Positions 25,362 to 33,932 of a stretch of DNA of 64,000 nt are shown piece by piece. Below the pieces are notes generated by a model that was given only the letters and a program-made list of their open reading frames with translations, had not been told where the DNA came from and did not search any database. The stretch's first letter is position 1; each line of letters starts with the position of its first letter. Source of the stretch: an uncultured Oscillospiraceae bacterium (GTDB taxonomy: Bacteria > Bacillota > Clostridia > Oscillospirales > Acutalibacteraceae); assembly GCA_905193225.1 (NCBI GenBank), contig CAJJNV010000008.1, positions 1 through 64,000 of the forward strand, read 5' to 3'. Made by a program: the position numbers and the translations under genes.

Positions 25362-26426
25362 TTATTTATGATCGAAAATTCCCATAATGTCGGAATAATC
25401 GTCGTCGTTATCGGTGGAGGAAAAGATATCGTCAAGTGCTCCGCCGGAGGTCTTGCGGCGATTGTCGTTTTCGCTGGGAGCGCCGGTGGCAATGACGGTT
25501 ACGCGGATCTCATCCTCAAGGCTGTCGTCGATCTGAGCACCCCAGATGATGTTGGCATTTTCATCGGCTGCTTCGGCAACAATGGCCGATGCAGCGGTAA
25601 CCTCCTCAAGACCGATATCCGAAGGACCGGTGATGTTGATGATAACACCCTTGGAGCCGTTCATAGAGGTCTCGATAAGCTTTGAGGTTATGGCGGCGTT
25701 TGCTGCAACCTCAGCCTTGTCCTTGCCGGTGGCAATACCCACGCCCATGTGAGCATAACCGGAATTCTTCATAACTGCGGTAACATCAGCAAAGTCGAGG
25801 TTAACAAGTGCGGGGATGGAGATAAGCTCAGAAATGCTCTGAACGCCCTGACGAAGAACATCGTCGGCAATGTTGAAGGCATTGGTGAGTGTGATTTTGG
25901 TGTCGGAGACATACTGGAGACGCTCGTTGGGGATGACCACAAGGCTGTCGACGTTCTCGCGGAGAGCGGCAATGCCTATCTCGGCCTGTTCCATACGACG
26001 CTTTCCCTCAAAGGAGAAAGGTTTGGTAACAATACCGACGGTGAGTATATCCATTTCTTTGGCTATCTGAGCAACGATGGGAGCGGCACCTGTACCTGTT
26101 CCGCCGCCCATACCGCTGGTGATGAATACCATATCTGCGGTTTTGATGGCGTCAACAATAAGGTCTCTCGATTCCTCGGCAGCCTTTGCGCCAACATCGG
26201 GATTTGCGCCTGCGCCCTTACCCTGGGTGGCTTTTTCGCCGATCTGAATTTTCTGGTCGGCCTTGGAATGGTAAAGAGCCATACTATCGGTGTTGATGGC
26301 GATAAATTCAACGCCCTTAACGCCTGCGTCGACCATACGGTTGACAGCGTTTCCGCCGCCTCCGCCGACACCGATAACCTTAATCTGTACTACATTTGAA
26401 TATTCCTGTGCAAGTTCATAAGCCAT
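25362..26426 (-). CDS. ftsZ: Cell division protein FtsZ
   Basis: This 354-residue tubulin-like GTPase forms the division ring. Visible are VGGGGGNAVNRM near 20, the tubulin signature GGGTGTGAAP near 106, and the T7 loop NLDFADV near 207. The C-terminus is short and acidic and ends SDIMGIFDHK instead of the common basic IPxFLR-type tail that binds FtsA or SepF. The gene ends the cluster and has its own promoter in the 308-bp gap before it. ftsA is not adjacent. Confidence 0.96.
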   Translation of the reverse strand: MAYELAQEYSNVVQIKVIGVGGGGGNAVNRMVDAGVKGVEFIAINTDSMALYHSKADQKIQIGEKATQGKGAGANPDVGAKAAEESRDLIVDAIKTADMVFITSGMGGGTGTGAAPIVAQIAKEMDILTVGIVTKPFSFEGKRRMEQAEIGIAALRENVDSLVVIPNERLQYVSDTKITLTNAFNIADDVLRQGVQSISELISIPALVNLDFADVTAVMKNSGYAHMGVGIATGKDKAEVAANAAITSKLIETSMNGSKGVIINITGPSDIGLEEVTAASAIVAEAADENANIIWGAQIDDSLEDEIRVTVIATGAPSENDNRRKTSGGALDDIFSSTDNDDDYSDIMGIFDHK

Positions 26427-26552
26427 TATATTTTTACCTCCAGTTTTTTTACCACTGTTTTCTGTTTTTTGAAATTCCGGTTTAGTCTTTTACTGCTTTA
26501 AATTCCGCACCGTAAAAGGACGGCGCAATTCAATAGCTATAATTCACAATGT

Positions 26553-26581
26553 ATTGTATCACAAAAAAAATGGCATTTCAA
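26553..26581 (-). promoter_or_regulatory. Promoter upstream of ftsZ
   Basis: On the minus strand TTGAAA (26576-26581) and TACAAT (26553-26558) are separated by 17 bases, about 127 bp before the ftsZ start. The rest of the 26427-26734 gap shows no gene. Confidence 0.6.
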
Positions 26582-26734
26582 TATCTTTTTTGCGATTTTT
26601 CTTTTTTTTTGGATTTTTTCGCGGTATTTCATCAAGCCGTCCCTTTAAAGTGAAAGCACATCTGCAAAGCTCCCCTAACCTTCACTGTTTTTGCGGCGGC
26701 GATTTTTCGTTATTCCCGCTTTACATCAATGTTT

Positions 26735-27682
26735 TTACGGAAGCGTTATCTCCCCGTTTATGTTTTTAGAACTATAGAATCCCTTTTTGTTGGTATCGGT
26801 GACATATCTTACGTCGATCACGCCCTGATTCTGCTCGGTCTCGGCCACCTTTATGCAGAATTTAAGCTTATATTCGAGCAAATCGGTGTTTCCTAAATCA
26901 AGTACATACCTTGATTTATAAAGCAGCTTAATGTTGTTTTGATCGGTCATATCTATAACCGTTACTTCACCTATTCCCACCGCGTCCATAGCCGTTTTAA
27001 GGGAAACGAGCGACTGCTTTGCTTCATCGGCAATGCCCAAAGTTTCTCCCGCTTTGACTTCAGCTGTTTCAAGACCCACCACCGTCTGTTCGGCGGCGCC
27101 TTCGGTCATCTCAAGCACCTTGAAATCCTTTGAAACGGCGGCATATTCCTCACCGCATTTAATGGTATATTCGACCGTCTCGGGAGTTACCGAAATGACA
27201 ATAGTCGAAGGAAGCACCCGCTTTACCGCTGCGCTGCCTACAAAGGGAAGCTGACTGCATATTCTCTTTTTCACGTCCTCGGCCTTTATGGAAAACATAT
27301 TGACCCCTTCGGATATTCCCGAGGCTTCGATTATCTGCTCGGATGAATAGCGGCTTTCTCCCTCGGTTCTTATCTGACTTATACGGAAAAGCACCGTCAT
27401 ACTCAGACAAACCCCGACGGTTATAAGAATAAGTATCAGCAGCACGCAGGTCAGAATTTTTCCGCGTTTTCGCCTTGCAGCATTCTTTTTGGCATTCTGT
27501 TCCCTGCCCTGTCTGTTTTTCCGTTCCCGCAAGGTCTCGCCGTCCTGCTGCGGGACATTTCGATTCACAGTTTGACCGTCGTCCTGTCGACCGCTTTTAA
27601 GACTCCTTTGTCGGTATGTGTTACGTCGGCCGACGCTCTGTCCTCTCGGACGGTTTTGCCCGCCTCTTTTGTCGTTAGTCAT
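26735..27682 (-). CDS. ftsQ: Cell division protein FtsQ/DivIB
   Basis: This 315-residue bitopic protein has a long basic cytoplasmic region (about 1-75, rich in Arg/Gln/Asn), one transmembrane helix (about 76-97) and a POTRA domain starting near FRISQIRTEGESRYSSEQI (about 101-119), then a beta domain. DivIB links FtsL/DivIC to the septal synthase. The ATG overlaps the murA stop as ATGA. The unusually long cytoplasmic tail is of low complexity. Confidence 0.85.
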   Translation of the reverse strand: MTNDKRGGQNRPRGQSVGRRNTYRQRSLKSGRQDDGQTVNRNVPQQDGETLRERKNRQGREQNAKKNAARRKRGKILTCVLLILILITVGVCLSMTVLFRISQIRTEGESRYSSEQIIEASGISEGVNMFSIKAEDVKKRICSQLPFVGSAAVKRVLPSTIVISVTPETVEYTIKCGEEYAAVSKDFKVLEMTEGAAEQTVVGLETAEVKAGETLGIADEAKQSLVSLKTAMDAVGIGEVTVIDMTDQNNIKLLYKSRYVLDLGNTDLLEYKLKFCIKVAETEQNQGVIDVRYVTDTNKKGFYSSKNINGEITLP

Positions 27683-28950
27683 ACTTTTTCCGTTCCTTCA
27701 AAAGTTATATCCGCCCCTATGGAGCGAAGGTTTTCAACAAGTTTTTCATATCCCCGTTTTATAAAATGAACATTGCCCACACGGGTCTTTCCCGCCGCGC
27801 AAAGTCCCGCTATAACAAGAGCCGCCCCGCCCCTTAAATCGGCGGCGTCAACGTCCGCTCCTATAAGCTCGGGCACGCCTCTTACCCTTGCAACTTTTTT
27901 ATCGACCTCTATGTCAGCTCCCATTTTTTTAAGAGCCTTGCTTTGGGTGAATCGGTTTTCAAAGATGTTTTCCTCAAAAACCGTCTGCCCGCCGCACACC
28001 GTTGCCATTGCCATAAGAGCCGGCTGAGCGTCGGTGGGAAAGGCGGGGTAAACCCCCGTGCGTATCCTTCCAAAGCCTTGGGGTCTTTCTTTAACCTCGA
28101 TCTCCACTGTGTTTTTATCGGCGCTTATGTTGCACCCTGCCCTTCTAAAGCAGCAGAGCACCGACACAAGATGATCGGGACACACACTGTTTATTTTAAC
28201 CCTTCCGCCGCAGGCACCCACAGCCGAAAGATATGTAGCGGCGGCAATGCGGTCGGGAATTACCGTATGCTCACAGCCGAAAAGCTTTTCGACGCCGTAA
28301 ACGGTGATTTTGCCCGTTATAGGGTCGATGTGTATATTCGCACCGCAGCCGTTGAGAAATCTTGCAAGATCGCTTATTTCAGGCTCTTTTGCGGCATTGT
28401 TAATGGTGGTTTTGCCCCTTGCCTTAACCGCCGCCAGCATAATGTTTTCGGTTGCCCCGACGCTTGGAAAAGGCAGCAGAATGTCGCATCCTTCAAGGCC
28501 CTTTTCACAAAAGCAATCGAGCCTTCCGTTTTTTTGGAAAATGGTCATACCCATTTTTTCAAGGGCACGGATATGGATGTCGATAGGTCTCGGTCCAAGC
28601 TCGCATCCTCCCGGCAGCGACAAAAAAGCCGATCCGCATTTTGCCGCAAGGGCACCTAAAAAAATAATGGACGAACGCATTTCCCTCATCAGCTTTTCCG
28701 GCACTTCTCTGCAATTAAAGCCCGAGGAATCGACGACGAGCGTCCCCTCATGCCGCTTAACACTACATCCGAGAAACTCGAGAATGTCCCTTGCCGCCTT
28801 AATGTCGGAAATATCGGGACAGTTATGTATCACGCTTTCACCGCCGCACAGAAGCGACGCCGAGAGTATAGGCAAGGCGCTGTTTTTCGCACCCTGAATA
28901 TCTATTTCCCCAAACAGAGGATTTTTGCCCTTTATACATATATGCGGCAT
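27679..28950 (-). CDS. murA: UDP-N-acetylglucosamine 1-carboxyvinyltransferase
   Basis: This 423-residue enzyme makes the first committed peptidoglycan precursor by adding enolpyruvate to UDP-GlcNAc. The N-terminal GAKNSALPILSASLL (about 21-35) carries the Lys-Asn pair, and the active-site loop PGGCELGPRPIDIH (about 112-125) keeps the catalytic Cys, which fosfomycin targets. AGAGGTG precedes ATG 28950; a start at 28971 would lie upstream of this site. Position between murG and ftsQ is common in Clostridia. Confidence 0.93.
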   Translation of the reverse strand: MPHICIKGKNPLFGEIDIQGAKNSALPILSASLLCGGESVIHNCPDISDIKAARDILEFLGCSVKRHEGTLVVDSSGFNCREVPEKLMREMRSSIIFLGALAAKCGSAFLSLPGGCELGPRPIDIHIRALEKMGMTIFQKNGRLDCFCEKGLEGCDILLPFPSVGATENIMLAAVKARGKTTINNAAKEPEISDLARFLNGCGANIHIDPITGKITVYGVEKLFGCEHTVIPDRIAAATYLSAVGACGGRVKINSVCPDHLVSVLCCFRRAGCNISADKNTVEIEVKERPQGFGRIRTGVYPAFPTDAQPALMAMATVCGGQTVFEENIFENRFTQSKALKKMGADIEVDKKVARVRGVPELIGADVDAADLRGGAALVIAGLCAAGKTRVGNVHFIKRGYEKLVENLRSIGADITFEGTEKV

Positions 28951-29099
28951 AGCGGTACACCTCTTAAACAAAACTTCAATTACAGTTTATTCAAAGGTGT
29001 ATCTTCCCGTTACATCTGCATCAAAAGAAAGCAACGTGATACAATTTTTAAATGCCGTTTAACGAATCGGACGTTTTTTTATGAATCAAATCGCAAAAA

Positions 29100-30212
29100 T
29101 TAAATCAGCGCCATAATGGCCTCGTAAATGCGTTTGTTGGCGTCGATATACGCCATAGACCTTGCATTGGCGCCCATTTGTTCAAGCTCCGATTTATTAT
29201 CAAGCAGCTCATAAACCGTGTTGCAAAGCAGCTCACCGGTCAGATCCTTTTCCTCAATAACCTCGGCCGCCCCCTTGTTTTTAAGGGTCATTGCGTTGTG
29301 ATATTGATGGTTTTCGGCAACGTTGGGCGACGGAATAAGCACCGATGCCTTGCCTTTAGCCTCTATTTCACTTAATGTTATGGCTCCCGCACGGCTGATA
29401 ACAAGATCGGCCGCCGCCATACAAAGATCCATATCATTTATGTATTCGCTGACCCTTATCTGCGGGCAGAGAGACAGGTCAACGCCTCTCGATTCGATGT
29501 CTTTTATAAAGCTGTCCAAGGAGCCTCTGCCGGTGCCGTGGAAGTGATAAAACTGCTGACTTCCGGCGTGCCTTCCCATAAGCTCGGCCACAGCCCGGTT
29601 GACCGCCATTGCTCCGAGGCTTCCTCCAAAGGAAAGTATCATAGGACGGTTATCTATGGAAAGGGCCTTTCTGGCCTTTGCTCTGTCCACATCGAGCACC
29701 GCCGTTCTTACGGGATTGCCCGTGACGATATATTCCCTTTTAGGCAAATACATCTCGGCCTCGGGCATTGCAAGCATTACCGTATCAACATATTTTGAAA
29801 GCAGCTTTGTGGTAAGTCCCGGATAGGCATTTTGCTCGTGGGTGGCGGTTTTGATGCCCATTTTATGAGCCTTTCTGAGCACCGGCCCGCAGGCGAATCC
29901 GCCCGTTCCCACAACAACGTCGGGATTAAGCTCCCTTATGATACGTCCCGCCTCAACCGAGGAGGAAAACATTCTGAAAAAGGATTTAAAATTGTTGGCA
30001 ATGTTGTGCACCGTAAGCTTTCGCTCAAATCCCGAAATATGAATAGGATAGAAGTTATATCCCGCCTCGGGCACAAGCCTCGATTCCATTCCCGTTTTGT
30101 TGCCGACAAAATTTATGACCGCCCCGGGATTTTTCTCTTTTATGTATCCGGCGATGGCAAGGGCGGGATTTATGTGACCGCCCGTTCCTCCGCAGGCAAA
30201 AAGTATATTCAT
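29100..30212 (-). CDS. murG: Lipid II synthase MurG
   Basis: This 370-residue GT28 glycosyltransferase adds GlcNAc to lipid I on the inner membrane face. The N-terminal ACGGTGGHINPALAIAGYI (about 6-24) is the diagnostic glycine-rich loop; ILSFGGSLGAMAVN near 184 and the acceptor/donor region SRAGAITLSEIEAKGKASV near 268 follow. The start overlaps the ftsW stop by 4 nt (ATGA), indicating translational coupling. Confidence 0.95.
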   Translation of the reverse strand: MNILFACGGTGGHINPALAIAGYIKEKNPGAVINFVGNKTGMESRLVPEAGYNFYPIHISGFERKLTVHNIANNFKSFFRMFSSSVEAGRIIRELNPDVVVGTGGFACGPVLRKAHKMGIKTATHEQNAYPGLTTKLLSKYVDTVMLAMPEAEMYLPKREYIVTGNPVRTAVLDVDRAKARKALSIDNRPMILSFGGSLGAMAVNRAVAELMGRHAGSQQFYHFHGTGRGSLDSFIKDIESRGVDLSLCPQIRVSEYINDMDLCMAAADLVISRAGAITLSEIEAKGKASVLIPSPNVAENHQYHNAMTLKNKGAAEVIEEKDLTGELLCNTVYELLDNKSELEQMGANARSMAYIDANKRIYEAIMALI

Positions 30213-31396
30213 TTTTTGCTCACCCTCTTTTTAACCGAGCTTTGCCTCGATATTGAAAGCATAATTCCCATTTGCGCCAAAAGCACAAGCAGCGCCGTTC
30301 CGCCGTAGCTGAAGAAAGGAAGGCTTATGCCGGTATTGGGAATGGTGTTTGTAACCACAAGCACGTTAAGCGCCGCCTGGAATCCCACCTGGAAGGTTAT
30401 TCCGAGGGCCATAAGTCCTCCGAAACGATCGGGAGCACGGCGGGCAATAAGAATACCTCTCCACACAAGCACGCAGAATGCCGCAAGAATGGCAATCGCG
30501 CCGATAAGTCCCAGTTCTTCGCAAATGACCGAAAAGATAAAGTCATTGTGAGGTTCCGGAACCCACAGATATTTCTGTCTCGATTGGCCGATTCCTCTTC
30601 CCCACAGTCCGCCCGATCCAATGGCCAAAATGGACTGAAGGGTCTGAAAGCCGTCGCCCTGGGGATCGAGACGGGGATTAAGCCATACGTCGATTCTGGT
30701 CTGAGCATATGAAATAAGTCCGGTAGCCACAACAGCAATAAAACCTGCCGCAGCAATTCCGCCGCCCACTCCAAGCCAATAAAGACGTATACCGCCCACG
30801 ATCATCAGCACGGCGCCGATGGAAAACACCAGTACCGTAGCCGAAAGATGAGGTTCCTTCAAAAGCAATCCGCAGTATATCGCAAGCAGTATCATAAAGG
30901 GAAGTATTCCCGATTTAAAGGTTTTCATCTTTTCCTTTTTGATTGAAATGAGGTAGGAAAAAAGCAGGATTATCGCAAACTTTGCAACCTCTGACGGCTG
31001 AAAGGAAAAGGATCCCACCCCTATCCAGCGGTGAACGTTGTTTCGCTCGGGAAATGCAAAAACCGCAACAAGCATCAGTCCCGCCACAACATATAATATC
31101 CATGGCAGATGAAATTTTTTAAGCCATCGGTAGTCGAAAAATGACAGCACGATCATAACCGCCACACCGACCACCGCAAAAAGCGCCTGATTGCCGATAA
31201 ATTTATAGCTGTTTCCGTCGTAGTTATAGTATGCATAGGCATAGCTCGACGAAAAGAGCATAACAAGACCCACCGTAAGCAGTAAAATGACCATACCGAA
31301 AAAGGTCATATCCATTTTACCCTTTGAGGCAATGTTATTTTCACTTTTCTTTTCGGCAATGACATTATCAATTTGTTGACTTTCCGGTGAAATCAT
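30209..31396 (-). CDS. ftsW: Septal peptidoglycan polymerase FtsW
   Basis: This 395-residue SEDS glycosyltransferase has about ten transmembrane helices. SFQPSEVAKFAIILLFSYLI (about 131-150), the catalytic-loop region KEPHLSATVLVF, and the C-terminal NTGISLPFFSYGGTALL (about 352-368) are typical. The N-terminal 28 residues are cytoplasmic and charged. AGGAGG precedes the ATG. It pairs functionally with the PBP encoded upstream. Confidence 0.94.
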   Translation of the reverse strand: MISPESQQIDNVIAEKKSENNIASKGKMDMTFFGMVILLLTVGLVMLFSSSYAYAYYNYDGNSYKFIGNQALFAVVGVAVMIVLSFFDYRWLKKFHLPWILYVVAGLMLVAVFAFPERNNVHRWIGVGSFSFQPSEVAKFAIILLFSYLISIKKEKMKTFKSGILPFMILLAIYCGLLLKEPHLSATVLVFSIGAVLMIVGGIRLYWLGVGGGIAAAGFIAVVATGLISYAQTRIDVWLNPRLDPQGDGFQTLQSILAIGSGGLWGRGIGQSRQKYLWVPEPHNDFIFSVICEELGLIGAIAILAAFCVLVWRGILIARRAPDRFGGLMALGITFQVGFQAALNVLVVTNTIPNTGISLPFFSYGGTALLVLLAQMGIMLSISRQSSVKKRVSKK

Positions 31397-31426
31397 AATT
31401 TCCTCCTAAATGTAATATGAACTGGT

Positions 31427-32470
31427 CTACATTCCGAAGTAAACGAGCAAGATCGCCGCGACACAGCCCAAAAGGGTCACACCCGAGAAAACCGTAACGA
31501 TCTTGTTTTCGCTCCATCCGCTCATTTCAAAGTGATGATGGATGGGGGTCATTTTGAAAATTCTTTTCTTGGTTTTTTTGTAATAGGTAACCTGAATTAT
31601 GACCGAAAGGGCCTCAAGCAGGTACAAAATCCCTGCAAGCAGCAGAACTATCGGATAGCCGGTTGAAAAGGCCAGCGCAACCACCGCTCCTCCGAGGAAA
31701 AGGGATCCGGTATCGCCCATAAACACCTTGGCAGGCTTTAAATTCCAGCAAAGGAATCCGCAGCATCCGCCCGCAACCGAGCAGGCAAGCACACTGAGGG
31801 CTCTGTTTTGAAGTATTCCCGAAAGAACCATAAAGCATACCGAAATTACCATAGTAACCGAGCTGCAAAGTCCGTCGATACCGTCGGTAAGGTTAACGGC
31901 GTTGACAAATCCGTATATAAACAGCAGCGCAATGGGCCAGTATATAAGGCCTATACCCTTAGACACGTCCACCGCTCCCACAAAGGGGATCTTGGTAACC
32001 GTATCCCCCGAAAGTGCAAGACAGGTGAGGTATGCCGCCGACACAAGAAACTGCAGAACGGTTTTTTGCTTTGCGGTAAGGCCGAGATTTCTTTTTTTAA
32101 CAACCTTGATATAATCGTCAATAAAGCCGATGAGTCCGAAAGACAGCGCCATAACCGCTCCCGCCCCTGCTCTTATAACAAAGATACGGTGCTGAGGGGT
32201 AGTGGATGTCAGCTGTGCGTAAAATCCACTGTCCCCTTTTATTCCGATGGCGAGCAGCGTGGTCACAATAATGGAAAAAATAATGCCGATTATAAACATT
32301 ATTCCCCCCATTGTGGGTGTGCCCTGCTTAGACTTGTGCCAGTTGGGACCGATGTCAAGAATGGTCTGACCAAACTTCAACCTGTGAAGAAAAGGGACGA
32401 TAATAAGCCCCAAAAGTGCGGTGGTCAGAAAGCCGAGGGCCACGGCCACTATCGAATAAACAGTATCCAT
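31427..32470 (-). CDS. mraY: Phospho-MurNAc-pentapeptide translocase MraY
   Basis: This 347-residue, ten-helix membrane enzyme makes lipid I from UDP-MurNAc-pentapeptide and undecaprenyl phosphate. GTPTMGG (about 49-55), NAVNLTDGIDGL (about 189-200), VFMGDTGSLFLGG (about 248-260) and TPIHHHFEMSGWSE (about 312-325) are all present. ATG at 32470 is six bases after AGGAAG; the ATG at 32476 abuts that site and is less likely. murD, which often follows mraY, is missing. Confidence 0.94.
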   Translation of the reverse strand: MDTVYSIVAVALGFLTTALLGLIIVPFLHRLKFGQTILDIGPNWHKSKQGTPTMGGIMFIIGIIFSIIVTTLLAIGIKGDSGFYAQLTSTTPQHRIFVIRAGAGAVMALSFGLIGFIDDYIKVVKKRNLGLTAKQKTVLQFLVSAAYLTCLALSGDTVTKIPFVGAVDVSKGIGLIYWPIALLFIYGFVNAVNLTDGIDGLCSSVTMVISVCFMVLSGILQNRALSVLACSVAGGCCGFLCWNLKPAKVFMGDTGSLFLGGAVVALAFSTGYPIVLLLAGILYLLEALSVIIQVTYYKKTKKRIFKMTPIHHHFEMSGWSENKIVTVFSGVTLLGCVAAILLVYFGM

Positions 32471-32480
32471 ACTCATCTTC

Positions 32481-33911
32481 CTATTTCAAATTCTTAATGG
32501 CATCGGCCACAATTTCCCGTTCGTCAAGATGAATGGTCTCATCCTTCAAAACCTGATATGTCTCGTGGCCCTTTCCGGCCAGAAGTATCATGTCTCCCGG
32601 CTGTGACGTCATAATAGCGTGACGAACAGCCTCTTCGCGGTCGGCAATGGTCTCAACGGGCACGTCGCTGCCCTCTATTCCGGCCATAACATCCTTAATT
32701 ATCTCCTCGGGATCCTCCGAGCGGGGATTGTCGGAGGAAACAATAACCTTATCGGAATTTTCCACCGCCAGCCTTCCCATAACAGGGCGCTTGGTTTTAT
32801 CTCTTTCGCCGCCGCAGCCGAAAACGGTCACAAGGCGGCCTTTTTTGACTTCATTCAAGGTCTGCATAATTTTAAGCAGACCGTCCGGAGTGTGGGCATA
32901 ATCTATAACAACGGTGAAATCCCTGCCGGTGGGAACGACCTCCGCCCTGCCCTTGACCTTCGGCCCGTCGCACAAAGCATCGACCACTCCCGCAAAAGGA
33001 AGTCCCAGCGCCACTGCACAAACGCCCGCAGCCATGGCATTATAAACCGAAAATTCTCCCGGAGTTTTGAAATGCACACGACCGATAACACCGTCGCCGC
33101 AAAGCTCAAAGTCCACGCCGTCAACCCTCTGACAAATGGATTGCGCCTTAAATGTGGCGTCCTTTTCGACGGCGTATGTATAAACATCGCAGTCGCAGGC
33201 GTCGATTATATCTTTGGCATATTTGTCATCGGCATTTACAACCGCCTTTGTGCAAAGGCTGAAAATTCTCTTTTTAACGTTAAGATAGTTTTCCATGGTC
33301 TTGTGATAGTCCAGATGATCCTGGGTAAGGTTTGTAAAGACACAGGCGGAATATCTAAGACCGTACACCCTTTTCATATCAATGGCATGGGAAGAAACCT
33401 CCATAACCGCATAATCGCAGTCGGCCGCCACCATAAGCGAGAAGAGCGAATGAAGCTCGTAGGGATCGGGAGTGGTATTTTTTGCGGGAAGAATCTCGTC
33501 GCCGATCATATTCTGAACGGTGCCGATAAGTCCGACCTTGTGTCCGAAATGCTCCAATATCGATTTAAGCACCGTGCAGGTGGTGGTCTTTCCGTTTGTT
33601 CCGGTAACGCCCACTATCTTGAGCTTTTTGGCGGGATGTCCGAAATATGCGGCGCACATAAGTGCGTAGGCCTTGCGGCTGTCCTCAACGATAAGCTGAT
33701 TTTCAAGTCCCACATCATGCTCGCAGATAACGACTGCGGCACCGTGCTCGGCGGCGGTCTTTGCAAACTTGTGTCCGTCGGCCGTTACACCGTTTATACA
33801 CACAAAGGCATCGCCCTTGTCGACCTTTCGCGAATCCTTTTTGACGTTGGCTATCTCGATTTCCGAAAAACGACTGCCCGCCGCCTCGGTTAAAAGCTCC
33901 TTAAGTTTCAT
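32481..33911 (-). CDS. murE: UDP-MurNAc-tripeptide synthetase MurE, meso-DAP type
   Basis: This 476-residue Mur ligase adds the third amino acid of the stem peptide. The ATP loop GVTGTNGKTTTC is near 109-120 and YAHTPDGLLKIM near 342. The substrate-specificity motif DNPRSEDP (about 393-400) has the DNPR form, indicating meso-diaminopimelate rather than lysine. AGGAG precedes the ATG. Confidence 0.95.
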   Translation of the reverse strand: MKLKELLTEAAGSRFSEIEIANVKKDSRKVDKGDAFVCINGVTADGHKFAKTAAEHGAAVVICEHDVGLENQLIVEDSRKAYALMCAAYFGHPAKKLKIVGVTGTNGKTTTCTVLKSILEHFGHKVGLIGTVQNMIGDEILPAKNTTPDPYELHSLFSLMVAADCDYAVMEVSSHAIDMKRVYGLRYSACVFTNLTQDHLDYHKTMENYLNVKKRIFSLCTKAVVNADDKYAKDIIDACDCDVYTYAVEKDATFKAQSICQRVDGVDFELCGDGVIGRVHFKTPGEFSVYNAMAAGVCAVALGLPFAGVVDALCDGPKVKGRAEVVPTGRDFTVVIDYAHTPDGLLKIMQTLNEVKKGRLVTVFGCGGERDKTKRPVMGRLAVENSDKVIVSSDNPRSEDPEEIIKDVMAGIEGSDVPVETIADREEAVRHAIMTSQPGDMILLAGKGHETYQVLKDETIHLDEREIVADAIKNLK

Positions 33912-33932
33912 AACACCCTACTCCTTATATTT